Source: JAUREX01 sp964472135
GTDB taxonomy: Bacteria; Pseudomonadota; Alphaproteobacteria; Rhodobacterales; Rhodobacteraceae
Assembly: GCA_964472135.1 (NCBI GenBank)
Contig: CAYYJB010000001.1
Span: 62,001 to 126,000, forward strand
Reading direction: 5' to 3'
Length of the DNA stretch: 64,000 nt
Shown: piece by piece, positions 56,193 to 64,000 of the stretch
How positions within the stretch are numbered: the stretch's first letter is position 1
Layout: every line of letters starts with the position of its first letter
The notes under the pieces: generated by a model
Databases searched by the model: none
What the model saw: only the letters and a program-made list of their open reading frames with translations
What the model was told of the DNA's origin: nothing
Made by a program: the position numbers and the translations under genes

Positions 56193-57404
56193 ATGACACC
56201 CTTGACGACGACCGACGGCGAAAAGGACCTGCCGCGCTATTTTCCCACCGTCTTCTCGCTCGTCCGGCGGGGCCTCGAACACGGCCGGCTCGATTTCGTG
56301 CTGCCTGACGGGCGCGTCTTCAGGGCCGAGGGGCGCCGGCCCGGATCGGTCGCCAGGGTCGAGATCGTGAACCCCGACACCTTCGCACGCCTCGTGCGCG
56401 ACGGCGACCTCGGCTTTTGCGAGGCCTATCTCGACGGCTGGTGGACGACCCCCGACCTCATGGCCTTCATGGACCTTGTTCACGAACGCAACGAGGCGGT
56501 CTACGACGGCTTCCCGGGCGCGGGGCTCGTGCGCGCGTTCGAGCGGCTGCGCTTCTGGCTGCGGTCGAACACCAAGGCGGGGTCGAAGAAGAACATCGCC
56601 CACCACTATGATCTCGGAAACGATTTCTATCGTCTCTGGCTCGACGACACGATGACCTATTCCTCGGCCCTCTTCACCACCGGGCAGGAATCGCTCGAGG
56701 CCGCGCAGCGCGCGAAATACGCCTCGATCGTCGACCGGATGGGCGCGCAACCGGGCGATCATGTGCTCGAGATCGGCTGCGGCTGGGGCGGGTTCGCCGA
56801 ATACGCGGCCGCCGAGCGGGGCTTGCGCGTCACGGGTCTGACCATCTCGCGCGCGCAGTACGAATTTGCGGTTGAGCGCCTCGCGCGCGCCGGCCTCTCG
56901 GACCGGGTGGAATTCCGCCTGCAGGATTACCGCGACGAGCGCGGGCAATATGACGGCATCGCCAGCATCGAGATGTTCGAGGCGGTCGGCGAGCGCTACT
57001 GGCCGACCTATTTCGAGGCCATCCGCGAGCGGCTGAAGCCCGGGCGCAATGCCGCGCTCCAGATCATCACGGTTGAGGATGCGCGCTTTGAGGTCTATCG
57101 CAAAAGCGTTGACTTCATTCAGAAATATATCTTCCCAGGCGGCATGCTGCCGTCGCCCTCCGCGCTGCGCCGCGAGGTCGAGGCGGCGGGCCTGCGCCTG
57201 ATCGGCTCGATCGAGTTCGCCGACAGCTACAGCCAGACCCTGCGCCGCTGGCACGACGTCTTCAACGCCCGCTGGGACGAGGTGCAGGGCCTTGGCTTCG
57301 ACGACCGCTTTCGCCGCATGTGGAACCTTTACCTCGCGGCCTGCGCTGGGGCGTTCCGCGGCGGGCGCTGCGATGTCACGCAGGTGACGCTGACGCGCGC
57401 CTGA
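56193..57404 (+). CDS. cfa: Cyclopropane-fatty-acyl-phospholipid synthase-family methyltransferase
   Basis: The 403-residue protein has IAHHYDLGNDFYRLWLDDTMTYS (CFA signature), a SAM motif LEIGCGWGGFAEYAA at about residue 193, and SIEMFEAVGERYWP and FIQKYIFPGG segments. It adds a methylene bridge to unsaturated acyl chains of membrane lipids with SAM as donor. It lies 72 bases after the photolyase gene, which fits a shared light- or singlet-oxygen-stress function. Confidence 0.93.
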   Translation: MTPLTTTDGEKDLPRYFPTVFSLVRRGLEHGRLDFVLPDGRVFRAEGRRPGSVARVEIVNPDTFARLVRDGDLGFCEAYLDGWWTTPDLMAFMDLVHERNEAVYDGFPGAGLVRAFERLRFWLRSNTKAGSKKNIAHHYDLGNDFYRLWLDDTMTYSSALFTTGQESLEAAQRAKYASIVDRMGAQPGDHVLEIGCGWGGFAEYAAAERGLRVTGLTISRAQYEFAVERLARAGLSDRVEFRLQDYRDERGQYDGIASIEMFEAVGERYWPTYFEAIRERLKPGRNAALQIITVEDARFEVYRKSVDFIQKYIFPGGMLPSPSALRREVEAAGLRLIGSIEFADSYSQTLRRWHDVFNARWDEVQGLGFDDRFRRMWNLYLAACAGAFRGGRCDVTQVTLTRA

Positions 57405-57493
57405 CGCCTTCGACCGCGCTTCCCCGCCCGCCCACGGGTTGAGTTCGCGCCGCCCCCGGCCTAGAAGGAAGCGTCCAGCCGAGGGATCATTCG

Positions 57494-58525
57494 ATGCGCC
57501 TTGCCCGCGATCTTGCCGACGCCGTCGGCCGCACCCCCCTGATCCGCCTGCGCGCGGCGAGCGAGGCGACCGGCTGCGAGATCCTCGGCAAGGCGGAGTT
57601 CCTGAACCCCGGCCAGTCGGTCAAGGATCGCGCGGCCCTCTGGATCATCCGCGACGCGGTGGCGCGCGGCGCGCTGCGCCCCGGCGGCACCATCGTCGAG
57701 GGCACGGCCGGCAACACCGGCATCGGGCTGGCGCTTGTGGGCGCGTCGATGGGCTTTCGCACCGTCATCGTCATCCCCGAGACGCAGAGCCAGGAAAAGA
57801 AGGACATGCTGCGGCTCGCGGGCGCCGAACTCGTCGAGGTGCCGGCCGCCCCCTATCGCAACCCCGACAACTATGTCCGCTATTCCGGCCGCCTTGCCGA
57901 GCGTCTGGCGCAGACCGAGCCCAACGGCGCGATCTGGGCCAACCAGTTCGACAATGTCGCCAACCGCCAGGCCCATATCGACTCGACCGGCCCCGAGATC
58001 TGGGAGCAGACGGGCGGGCGCGTCGATGGCTTCGTCTGCGCCGTGGGCTCGGGCGGCACGATTGCGGGCGTCGCGATGGCGCTGCAACCCAAGGGCGTGC
58101 GGATCGGCCTTGCCGATCCCGAGGGCGCGGCGCTCTGCAGCTATTACACGACGGGCGAGTTGAAGGCGGAGGGCTCCTCGATCACCGAGGGGATCGGGCA
58201 GGGGCGCATCACCGCCAACCTCGAGGGCTTCCGCCCCGACATGGCCTGGACCATCCCCGACAGCGAGGCGCTGCCCATCGTGTTCGATCTGCTCGCGCAT
58301 GAGGGGCTCTGCCTCGGCGGGTCGTCGGGCATCAACATCGCGGGCGCCATGCGGATGGCGCGCGCGCTGGGCCCGGGGCACACGATCGTCACCATCCTGT
58401 GCGATTACGGCACGCGCTATCAGTCGAAGCTCTTCAACCCCGAGTTCCTGCGCGCGCGGAACCTGCCCGTGCCGGGCTGGCTCGACCGGCCGGCGCGGGC
58501 GCTGCCTGACGTGCGCGCCGGCTGA
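57494..58525 (+). CDS. cysK: Cysteine synthase A
   Basis: The 343-residue protein has VGRTPLIRLRAAS, the PLP Lys44 in NPGQSVKDRAA, EGTAGNTGIGLALVGASMG (substrate loop TxGNTG) and the GSGGTIAG phosphate-binding loop. It replaces the acetyl group of O-acetylserine with sulfide. It is about 25 residues longer than Escherichia coli CysK, with a longer C-terminal end and a YNPDNY-like insertion, as in many alphaproteobacterial homologues. Its stop codon shares a base with the start of the next gene. Confidence 0.93.
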   Translation: MRLARDLADAVGRTPLIRLRAASEATGCEILGKAEFLNPGQSVKDRAALWIIRDAVARGALRPGGTIVEGTAGNTGIGLALVGASMGFRTVIVIPETQSQEKKDMLRLAGAELVEVPAAPYRNPDNYVRYSGRLAERLAQTEPNGAIWANQFDNVANRQAHIDSTGPEIWEQTGGRVDGFVCAVGSGGTIAGVAMALQPKGVRIGLADPEGAALCSYYTTGELKAEGSSITEGIGQGRITANLEGFRPDMAWTIPDSEALPIVFDLLAHEGLCLGGSSGINIAGAMRMARALGPGHTIVTILCDYGTRYQSKLFNPEFLRARNLPVPGWLDRPARALPDVRAG

Positions 58526-60906
58526 TGGCGTTGCTGCGCGCCCTCGGCGCGATCGTGTGGCTCGTGCTTGTCGCGAGTTTCGGATCGGTTGCTCCGACGG
58601 CCGCGCAGGCGCCCGAGGTCGCCGCCTTCGATGCCGACGCCTGGAGCGCCTTCGCCGCTCGAGCAGAGGCGCGCATCGGCGATGCCGACACCGGGACCGA
58701 CGCGCTGCGCACCCTGCGGGCCGAAATCGCCGACTGGCGCGCGCGCCTGCTCGCGGCGCAGGCCGCGAACCGCACCCGGCTAGAGACGCTGCGCGGCCAG
58801 ATCGCCGCCCTTGGCCCGCCGCCCGCCGAGGGCACGACCGAGGCGCCCGAGATCGCGACGCGGCGGGCCGAACTGGACGCCCAGCTCCGGCGGCTCGAGG
58901 CACCTGCCATCGCCGCCGAAGAGGCATGGCGGCGTGCCGATGGATTGATCGGCGAAATCGACCGCCTGTTGCGCGACCGTCAGGCGGCCGCGCTCATGAC
59001 GCTCGGGCCGAGCCCGCTCAACCCGCTCAACTGGCAACCCGCGATCGTGGCGCTCTCGGACGGTATCGGCGCTCCGCTGGCCGAGATCCGGAGCGATCTG
59101 TCAAGCCCCGCAGGCCGCGCCGAGGCGCTGAACAACCTGCCCGTCGCGCTCGGCTTTGCCATTCTCGCGGTCGTGCTCGTGCAGCGGGGGCGGCGCTGGA
59201 TGGGCCGGCTGCGCGGCGCGATCGATGTGCGGTCCGCGCCACGCTGGCGCGGCATCCTGATGGCGCCCGCTTCGCTCGCGCAGGTGATCGTGCCGACCCT
59301 CGGCGTCCTTGCGGGCGTCATCGCCCTTGGCGAGACCGGTCTTGGCGGTGCCGCCACGGACGAACTTCTCTCGGTGCTGCCGGTTGCGGGCGCAGCGCTC
59401 TTTACCGCGCTCTGGCTGGCCGAGCGCGTCTTTCCCCAGCCCGGCACGGATGAGCCGCACCTGCCGCTGTCGGAGGATGCGCAGGTGCGGGGGCGCCTTC
59501 TTGTCGTGATGGTCGGCTGGATCCTTGCGGCTGATCTGCTGCTCGGGACGCTCATCGCGCCGCGCGGGGGGACAGGCGTTGCGGGCGTGGCCGCCGTCCT
59601 CGATTTTCCGCTGATCGTCCTCGGTGGGATCGTGCTGTGGCGGTTCGGCCGCATCCTGCGGCTCGCGCCGGCCGATGGGGCCGAGGCCGGCGCCGACGCC
59701 GGCGCGCCCACGGCCGAGGGCATGCCGCTGCGCGACCGGCTGGTGCGCCTCTTTGGCTTTGGCGCACGGGCCGCAGGCGCGCTGGCGCCCGTGCTCGGTG
59801 CGCTTGGCTATCTCGAGGCGGCGGGGATGCTCGTGATCTCGTCTTTCCTCTCGCTCGGGCTGGCGGGGCTCGTGATCGTCTTCCAGCGCCTGCTCGCGCG
59901 GCTCGCGCTCGCGCTGGCGGCGCAGGCGGGTGTGCGCGATCAGGGGGGCGAGGCGGCGGCGGGGTTGCTGCCCGTGCTGATCGGCTCCCTCCTGATCCTT
60001 GGGTCGCTGCCGCTCTTTGCCCTGATCTGGGGGGCGCAGGCGACCGACCTGGCCGAGATCCGCGATCGCTTCCTCGCTGGTGTCCCGGTCGGCAACACGC
60101 GCATCTCGCCTACCGCGCTCATCTGGTTCGCGGTGGTCTTCGGCGCGATCTACAGCGCCACCCGCCTCGTGCAGGCGGGGCTGCGCAGTTCGGTCCTGCC
60201 GCGGACATCGCTCGATCAGGGTGGGCAGACCGCGATCGTGGCGGGGGTTGGCTATGTCGGCATCTTCCTTGCGGCCATCGCGGGCATCAGCGCGGCTGGG
60301 TTCGATCTGTCGTCGCTCGCGATCGTGGCGGGCGCGCTGTCGGTCGGCATTGGCTTCGGGTTGCAGAACATCGTCTCGAACTTCGTCGCGGGCATCATCC
60401 TGCTGATCGAGCGGCCGGTCTCCGAGGGCGACTGGATCGAGGTCGGCGGCGTGCAGGGGATCGTGCGTTCAATCTCGGTCCGCTCCACCCGGATCGAGAC
60501 CTTCGACCGGACCGACGTGATCGTGCCCAACGCCGACCTGATCTCGAATCAGGTCACGAACTGGACGCATTTCAATCAGTCGGGTCGGCTGATCGTGCCC
60601 GTGGGCGTGGCCTACGGCACCGATACCCGCCGTGTCGCCGACATCCTGACCGAGATCGCGCGCGCAACACCCGGCCTGCTTGCCCAGCCCGCGCCGATGG
60701 CCATCTTTGCCGGCTTCGGGCCGAGCAGCCTCGATTTCGAGTTGCGCGTGTTCCTGCGCGACGTCAACACCTCGGTCGTGACGCGCTCCGAGATCAACCA
60801 CGCCATCGCCCACCGCTTCGCGCAGGCCGGGATCGAGATCCCCTTTCCCCAGCGCGAGGTGTGGCTGCGCACCCCCGCCGCCCATACGACCGAGGCCAGG
60901 ACATGA
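58525..60906 (+). CDS. DUF3772/mechanosensitive channel (MscS)-family protein
   Basis: The 793-residue protein has a signal peptide (ALGAIVWLVLVASFGSVAPTAAQ), a periplasmic coiled-coil region (about 30-170; the DUF3772 domain), around eleven membrane helices and a C-terminal MscS domain with SVGIGFGLQNIVSNFVAGIILL (pore-lining helix) and VQGIVRSISVRSTRIETFDR (beta domain). Long MscK/MscM-like channels protect against hypo-osmotic shock. It overlaps cysK by one base and the AlaX gene by four bases. Confidence 0.92.
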   Translation: MALLRALGAIVWLVLVASFGSVAPTAAQAPEVAAFDADAWSAFAARAEARIGDADTGTDALRTLRAEIADWRARLLAAQAANRTRLETLRGQIAALGPPPAEGTTEAPEIATRRAELDAQLRRLEAPAIAAEEAWRRADGLIGEIDRLLRDRQAAALMTLGPSPLNPLNWQPAIVALSDGIGAPLAEIRSDLSSPAGRAEALNNLPVALGFAILAVVLVQRGRRWMGRLRGAIDVRSAPRWRGILMAPASLAQVIVPTLGVLAGVIALGETGLGGAATDELLSVLPVAGAALFTALWLAERVFPQPGTDEPHLPLSEDAQVRGRLLVVMVGWILAADLLLGTLIAPRGGTGVAGVAAVLDFPLIVLGGIVLWRFGRILRLAPADGAEAGADAGAPTAEGMPLRDRLVRLFGFGARAAGALAPVLGALGYLEAAGMLVISSFLSLGLAGLVIVFQRLLARLALALAAQAGVRDQGGEAAAGLLPVLIGSLLILGSLPLFALIWGAQATDLAEIRDRFLAGVPVGNTRISPTALIWFAVVFGAIYSATRLVQAGLRSSVLPRTSLDQGGQTAIVAGVGYVGIFLAAIAGISAAGFDLSSLAIVAGALSVGIGFGLQNIVSNFVAGIILLIERPVSEGDWIEVGGVQGIVRSISVRSTRIETFDRTDVIVPNADLISNQVTNWTHFNQSGRLIVPVGVAYGTDTRRVADILTEIARATPGLLAQPAPMAIFAGFGPSSLDFELRVFLRDVNTSVVTRSEINHAIAHRFAQAGIEIPFPQREVWLRTPAAHTTEART

Positions 60907-61622
60907 CCGATCCCGTCTTTCGCACCGCTCCCTACCTGTCGACGCTGCGCACCCGCATCCTTGCCCTGACCGAAGAGGGCGGCATCATTCCCGCCGCCTC
61001 GAACTTCTATCCGACCGGGGGCGGCCAGCCGGGCGATTCGGGCCATCTCTCATGGGATGGCGGGCGCGTCGCCATCGCGACGACGCTGAAGGGCGAGGGG
61101 GGCGGCATCGTCCTCTTGCCCGCCGAACCGGGTGGGCTGCCACCTATCGGCGCCGAGGTCGAGCTTGCGTTGAACTGGGGCCGGCGCCACGCGCACATGC
61201 GCATGCACACCGCGTTGCACCTGCTGTCGGTCGTCGTGCCGCTGCCCGTCACCGGCGGCGCCATTGCCGAGGGGCGCGGTCGACTCGATTTCGACATGCC
61301 CGACCCACCCGGCGATGGCTACCGGATCGAGCGCGACCTCAATGCGCTGATCGCGCGCGACCTGCCGGTCACCGACGACTGGATCACGGATGCCGAGCTC
61401 GAGGCCAACCCGGGCCTCGTCAAGACGATGTCGGTGCGCCCGCCGACGGGGCAGGGGCGGGTGCGGCTGGTGCGGATCGGGCAGGGGGCCGAGCAGGTTG
61501 ACCTCCAGCCCTGCGGCGGCACCCATGTCGCCAGAACCGGCGAGATCGGCGTCGTGAGCGTGGCGAAGATCGAGAACAAGGGCCGTCAGAACAGGCGCAT
61601 CACGCTCGAACTTCAGGTCTGA
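60903..61622 (+). CDS. Alanyl-tRNA editing protein (AlaX type)
   Basis: The 239-residue protein has the class II editing core with a Zn site: NWGRRHAHMRMHTALHLLS (HxxxH) and LQPCGGTHVARTGEIG (CxxxH). There is no alanyl-tRNA-synthetase catalytic domain. It hydrolyses Ser- or Gly-charged tRNA(Ala) in trans. Start 60903 overlaps the MscS gene stop by four bases. Its 3' end overlaps the convergent AI-2E permease by 23 bases. Confidence 0.93.
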   Translation: MTDPVFRTAPYLSTLRTRILALTEEGGIIPAASNFYPTGGGQPGDSGHLSWDGGRVAIATTLKGEGGGIVLLPAEPGGLPPIGAEVELALNWGRRHAHMRMHTALHLLSVVVPLPVTGGAIAEGRGRLDFDMPDPPGDGYRIERDLNALIARDLPVTDDWITDAELEANPGLVKTMSVRPPTGQGRVRLVRIGQGAEQVDLQPCGGTHVARTGEIGVVSVAKIENKGRQNRRITLELQV

Positions 61623-62772
61623 GGGGCGGTGCCTTCGCGTCCTCTTCGAGCGTGCCGTCGAGCGTCGGTCGCGTGTCCGGCACCCCGTCGCGCGACAGCA
61701 GCACCGCCAGCGGGCGCAGCCCCTCGACATGGGCGCACACGATCATCAGCGCAACCATGATCGGCACGGCGAGGAACATCCCCGCCACCCCCCACACCGC
61801 CGCCCAGAAGGCAAGCGAGAGCAGGATCCCGAAGGAGGAAAGCCGAAGCGCGCGGCCGAGCAGCAGCGGATCGAGCACCATCCCCACCACGAACTGGATC
61901 GAGGTCAGCGTCGCCATAAGACCAAGCGTCAGCACCGTGTCGCCAGTCTGGACATAGCCCACCAGCGTTGCCGCGATCGTGGCGACGATTGAGCCGACAT
62001 TGGGGATGAAATTCAGCACGAAGGTCAGCACACCGACGGCAAGCGCCAGTTCCAGCCCGAACGTCGTCATCGCGAGGAAGGCGAGCGCGCCCGTCACGGC
62101 GCTGACCAGCGTCTTGACCAGAAGATATCGGTTCACCCGGTGGATGATCGAACCGATGACCTTCTCGGCCTGGCGCGCGCGTGCCGGATCGCCGAAAAGC
62201 TGCGTCAGCTTGGCCGAGAAGAACAGCCGCTCGGCAAAGAGGAACCCGACAAACAGCACGATCAGCACGACCCCCGAGAGGATCCCGCTCGCCTGTCCGG
62301 CCAGGGTCCGCAGATAGTCGGCCACCCGGAACTGCTGCATCGAGAGCAGCACCGCCGCCTCGACATCCTCGCCCATCCACGAGAATAGCTCCGCCACCGC
62401 GCGCTGCGCGGGGTCGGTGTATTGCGCGACCGTCGTCACCACCGTGTTGGCCTGCGACAGGAAGAGGCCCGCGAGCGCGAACAGGAAACTCGCGATGATG
62501 CCGAGTGCCACGATGCTGGCTGCGACCGGCGGGATGCGCAGCCGCCCGATCCGCGCCCCGCCGACCCAGCGGATCACATCCGAGGTCAGGCTGAAGAGGA
62601 TGATCGCGATCACGAGCGATATGAGGATGAAGCGCGCCTGCACCAGCAGGAACAGCACCACCGCGAAGGCGATGATGCCGAGCAGCCACGCCTGAAGCCG
62701 CGACCCGGAAACGACCATGCGCCCGGGGCTCTCGGCGGCGCGCGCAACCAGATCCTGATCCCCGGGCATCAC
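61600..62772 (-). CDS. AI-2E family transporter (PerM-like permease)
   Basis: The 390-residue protein has eight or so hydrophobic segments, a central soluble region (TDPAQRAVAELFSWMGEDVEAAV) and the characteristic GVLTFVLNFIPNVGSIVATIAATLVGYVQ segment, which contains the conserved P-x-x-G block of AI-2E/PerM proteins. Members export peptides, autoinducer-2 or Na+/H+; the role here is not known. It starts with a 25-residue extension. Confidence 0.9.
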   Translation of the reverse strand: MMPGDQDLVARAAESPGRMVVSGSRLQAWLLGIIAFAVVLFLLVQARFILISLVIAIILFSLTSDVIRWVGGARIGRLRIPPVAASIVALGIIASFLFALAGLFLSQANTVVTTVAQYTDPAQRAVAELFSWMGEDVEAAVLLSMQQFRVADYLRTLAGQASGILSGVVLIVLFVGFLFAERLFFSAKLTQLFGDPARARQAEKVIGSIIHRVNRYLLVKTLVSAVTGALAFLAMTTFGLELALAVGVLTFVLNFIPNVGSIVATIAATLVGYVQTGDTVLTLGLMATLTSIQFVVGMVLDPLLLGRALRLSSFGILLSLAFWAAVWGVAGMFLAVPIMVALMIVCAHVEGLRPLAVLLSRDGVPDTRPTLDGTLEEDAKAPPLRPEVRA

Positions 62773-62903
62773 CCATCCCTAAAAAATCGCCCCGAGGATG
62801 CCGCGATGGAGCGGGTTGCGCAAGGGCCGGGCGCCATTTTCCGTCCGGCGACGCTGCCCGACCACGGCGTGGCCCGGAACTCGGGAACACTGACCCCTTG
62901 GGA

Positions 62904-63362
62904 TCAGCCCGGGATGGCCGGGGAGAAGGCGTGACCCTCGGGTGCAAGGATCGTGCATTCGCGCAGGCCGTGGGGCTTGGTCGCCGGCGGCTCGAGCAGC
63001 ACCCCACCCGCCGCCTCGGCGCGCCGGGCGGCACCGTCGGGATCGATCCCGAAGAGATAAAATTGCAGCCCGCTGCCGCGCGGCGCGCCCTCGGGCAGGA
63101 GCGCGTGAAGCGGGTGGCGCGCGAAGGTCCGGTCGGCATGGAGCTGGATCAGCGCCCCGTCATGGTCAAGAAGCGCGAAATCGGCCGAGACGCGATGAGA
63201 GCGCAACCCGAACACCTCCGCCATGAAGCGGACCATGGCTGGAACGTCGCGGACGATGAGGTTCACGCCGACACCGCGCAGCCGGTGGGCAAAGACGGTG
63301 GCGGGCACGGTTTCGAGATCGGATGCCGGCTCGGCCATCGGATCGGAAGAAGGGCCGGACAT
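62904..63362 (-). CDS. VOC-family (glyoxalase/bleomycin-resistance fold) protein
   Basis: The 152-residue protein has the VOC pattern: VGVNLIVRDVPAMVRFMAEVFGL, then SADFALLDHDGALIQLHADRTF, GLQFYLFGIDPDGAARRAEAAGG and a final CTILAPEGHAF. Metal-binding His/Glu positions are partly present. Members are dioxygenases, isomerases or antibiotic-binding proteins; the reaction is unknown. Start 63362 (MSGPSSDPM) is chosen over the Arg-rich upstream extension. Confidence 0.87.
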   Translation of the reverse strand: MSGPSSDPMAEPASDLETVPATVFAHRLRGVGVNLIVRDVPAMVRFMAEVFGLRSHRVSADFALLDHDGALIQLHADRTFARHPLHALLPEGAPRGSGLQFYLFGIDPDGAARRAEAAGGVLLEPPATKPHGLRECTILAPEGHAFSPAIPG

Positions 63363-63560
63363 GTCGGGCGCTCCTCTGCGGCTGGTCGGGTGCGTGCTCG
63401 GGCCGTGGACGGCGCAAGACGGCGTAGCGCGCGGCGGGGCGAGCGTCAACGAACCGGCGGGATCGGCGGCCGCCGTGGGGCCGATGCCGCCCATCTGCCC
63501 TTGCCGCCGAGGATGTGAGAAGGTCTCATCGATCAGGGAATCACCCGACCGGAGCCGGCT

Positions 63561-64000
63561 ATGACCGCACGCCCCCCCGCATCGCCGGTTCCGCCGCTGC
63601 CGCGTCCGTCCGTGGCGCCGGGGGGCGGGGGATGGCGACGCACCCCACCCGCGATCTTTCCGGCGATCCTCGGCCTCTGGGGGATCGGGCTCGGCTGGCG
63701 CGCGGCGGGCGAGGCGGCGGGGTTCGGCCCGGCGCCGGGCGAGGTGATCCTCGGCGCGGTGTTCCTGCTGTGGCTCGGCGCGCTTCTTGCCTATGGCGCC
63801 AAGGTCGCGCGCCGGCCGGGCGTGCTCGCCGAAGAGGTGCGGGTGCTGCCGGGGCAATCGGGGCTCGCGGCGCTCGGGATGGCGACGATGGCGGGGGCGG
63901 GGGGCGTGCTGCCCCATGCGCCGGGCATCGGGGCGGCGATGCTGGTTGCCGGTTTCGTCGCGCATGTGGCGCTGGCGGTCGTGATGGCGCGGCGGCTGCT
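63561..64000 (+). CDS. TehA/SLAC1-like membrane transporter, N-terminal part
   Basis: The frame from ATG 63561 (GGAGCC site eight bases before) is open to the window end. After a Pro-rich tail of about 25 residues, hydrophobic segments begin (TPPAIFPAILGLWGIGLGW, VILGAVFLLWLGALLAYGA and AALGMATMAGAGGVLPHAP), which match the start of tellurite-resistance/dicarboxylate transporter TehA and SLAC1 anion channels. The C-terminal two thirds are missing, so the class is only likely. Confidence 0.75.
   Translation, partial: MTARPPASPVPPLPRPSVAPGGGGWRRTPPAIFPAILGLWGIGLGWRAAGEAAGFGPAPGEVILGAVFLLWLGALLAYGAKVARRPGVLAEEVRVLPGQSGLAALGMATMAGAGGVLPHAPGIGAAMLVAGFVAHVALAVVMARRL

Noticed and set aside
1..64000. 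CRISPR arrays, prophage, insertion sequences, tRNA or rRNA genes
   Set aside because: No regular spaced repeats, transposase or integrase proteins, or recognisable RNA gene sequences were found on reading both strands; a covariance-model search would be needed to exclude small RNAs.

Overview
The window is 64 kb of very GC-rich, tightly packed chromosome from what looks like an alphaproteobacterium close to Rhodobacterales/Rhodobacteraceae. This placement is inferred from gene content (SoxXA, a MocE-type ferredoxin beside a membrane desaturase, DUF3772-MscS, TRAP and ABC uptake systems, a photolyase-CFA synthase pair) and from codon bias; no rRNA or tRNA is present to confirm it. Genes overlap by 1-14 bases in many operons, and no stretch longer than about 260 bases lacks a gene. 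A run of 100 Ns at 3679-3778 marks an assembly gap whose two flanks are identical for 55 bases, so this is draft sequence and probably a false gap. I see no phage, insertion sequence, CRISPR array or RNA gene.

Layout. 1-727: C-terminus of a P-type cation ATPase. 739-4498: a TRAP transporter operon (dctP-dctQ-dctM) divergent from a TetR-family gene, with two TAAC-N4-GTTA dyads between them. 4571-17157: a catabolic block with a fumarylacetoacetase-fold enzyme, two Gfo/Idh/MocA oxidoreductases, a NodB-fold deacetylase, an ACMSD-like metal-dependent decarboxylase/hydrolase, an ABC importer of the NMT1/SsuABC type, a GntR-FCD regulator with a shared operator, a GlcG-type protein, a 3-hydroxyisobutyrate-dehydrogenase-like enzyme, an alpha/beta hydrolase and a luciferase-like monooxygenase. 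17262-26729: LysR, flavin reductase, cupin, FAD monooxygenase, cyclase-family hydrolase, TetR, a CoxMSL-type molybdenum hydroxylase and a carboxymuconolactone-decarboxylase-like protein. Taken together 4.5-26.7 kb reads as uptake and ring-opening of an unidentified, perhaps N-heterocyclic or aromatic, acid; the substrate is not shown by the sequence.

26820-35193: miscellaneous genes (RTX-type metalloprotease with a lipobox, AEC carrier, ArnT-like glycosyltransferase plus PAP2 phosphatase, GAPDH, desaturase plus Rieske ferredoxin, glutamine-amidotransferase-like protein).

35283-52124: almost every gene encodes an exported or membrane redox or repeat protein. It has an IorAB-type periplasmic molybdenum hydroxylase with a triheme cytochrome; a small Sox module (fused SoxYZ carrier, FccA-like cytochrome, SoxF/FccB flavoprotein, SoxX, SoxA) without SoxB or SoxCD in the window; two Sel1-repeat proteins; a fasciclin-domain protein; a multicopper oxidase, an ApbE flavin transferase and a NosR-like FMN/Fe-S membrane protein in one overlapping operon; and a helical-repeat protein. 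I regard this as the most interesting part.

52213-64000: a PotD-like binding protein with a clear terminator, class V aminotransferase, photolyase, CFA synthase, cysteine synthase, DUF3772-MscS channel, AlaX editing protein, AI-2E-family permease, VOC protein and the start of a TehA/SLAC1-like transporter cut by the window end.
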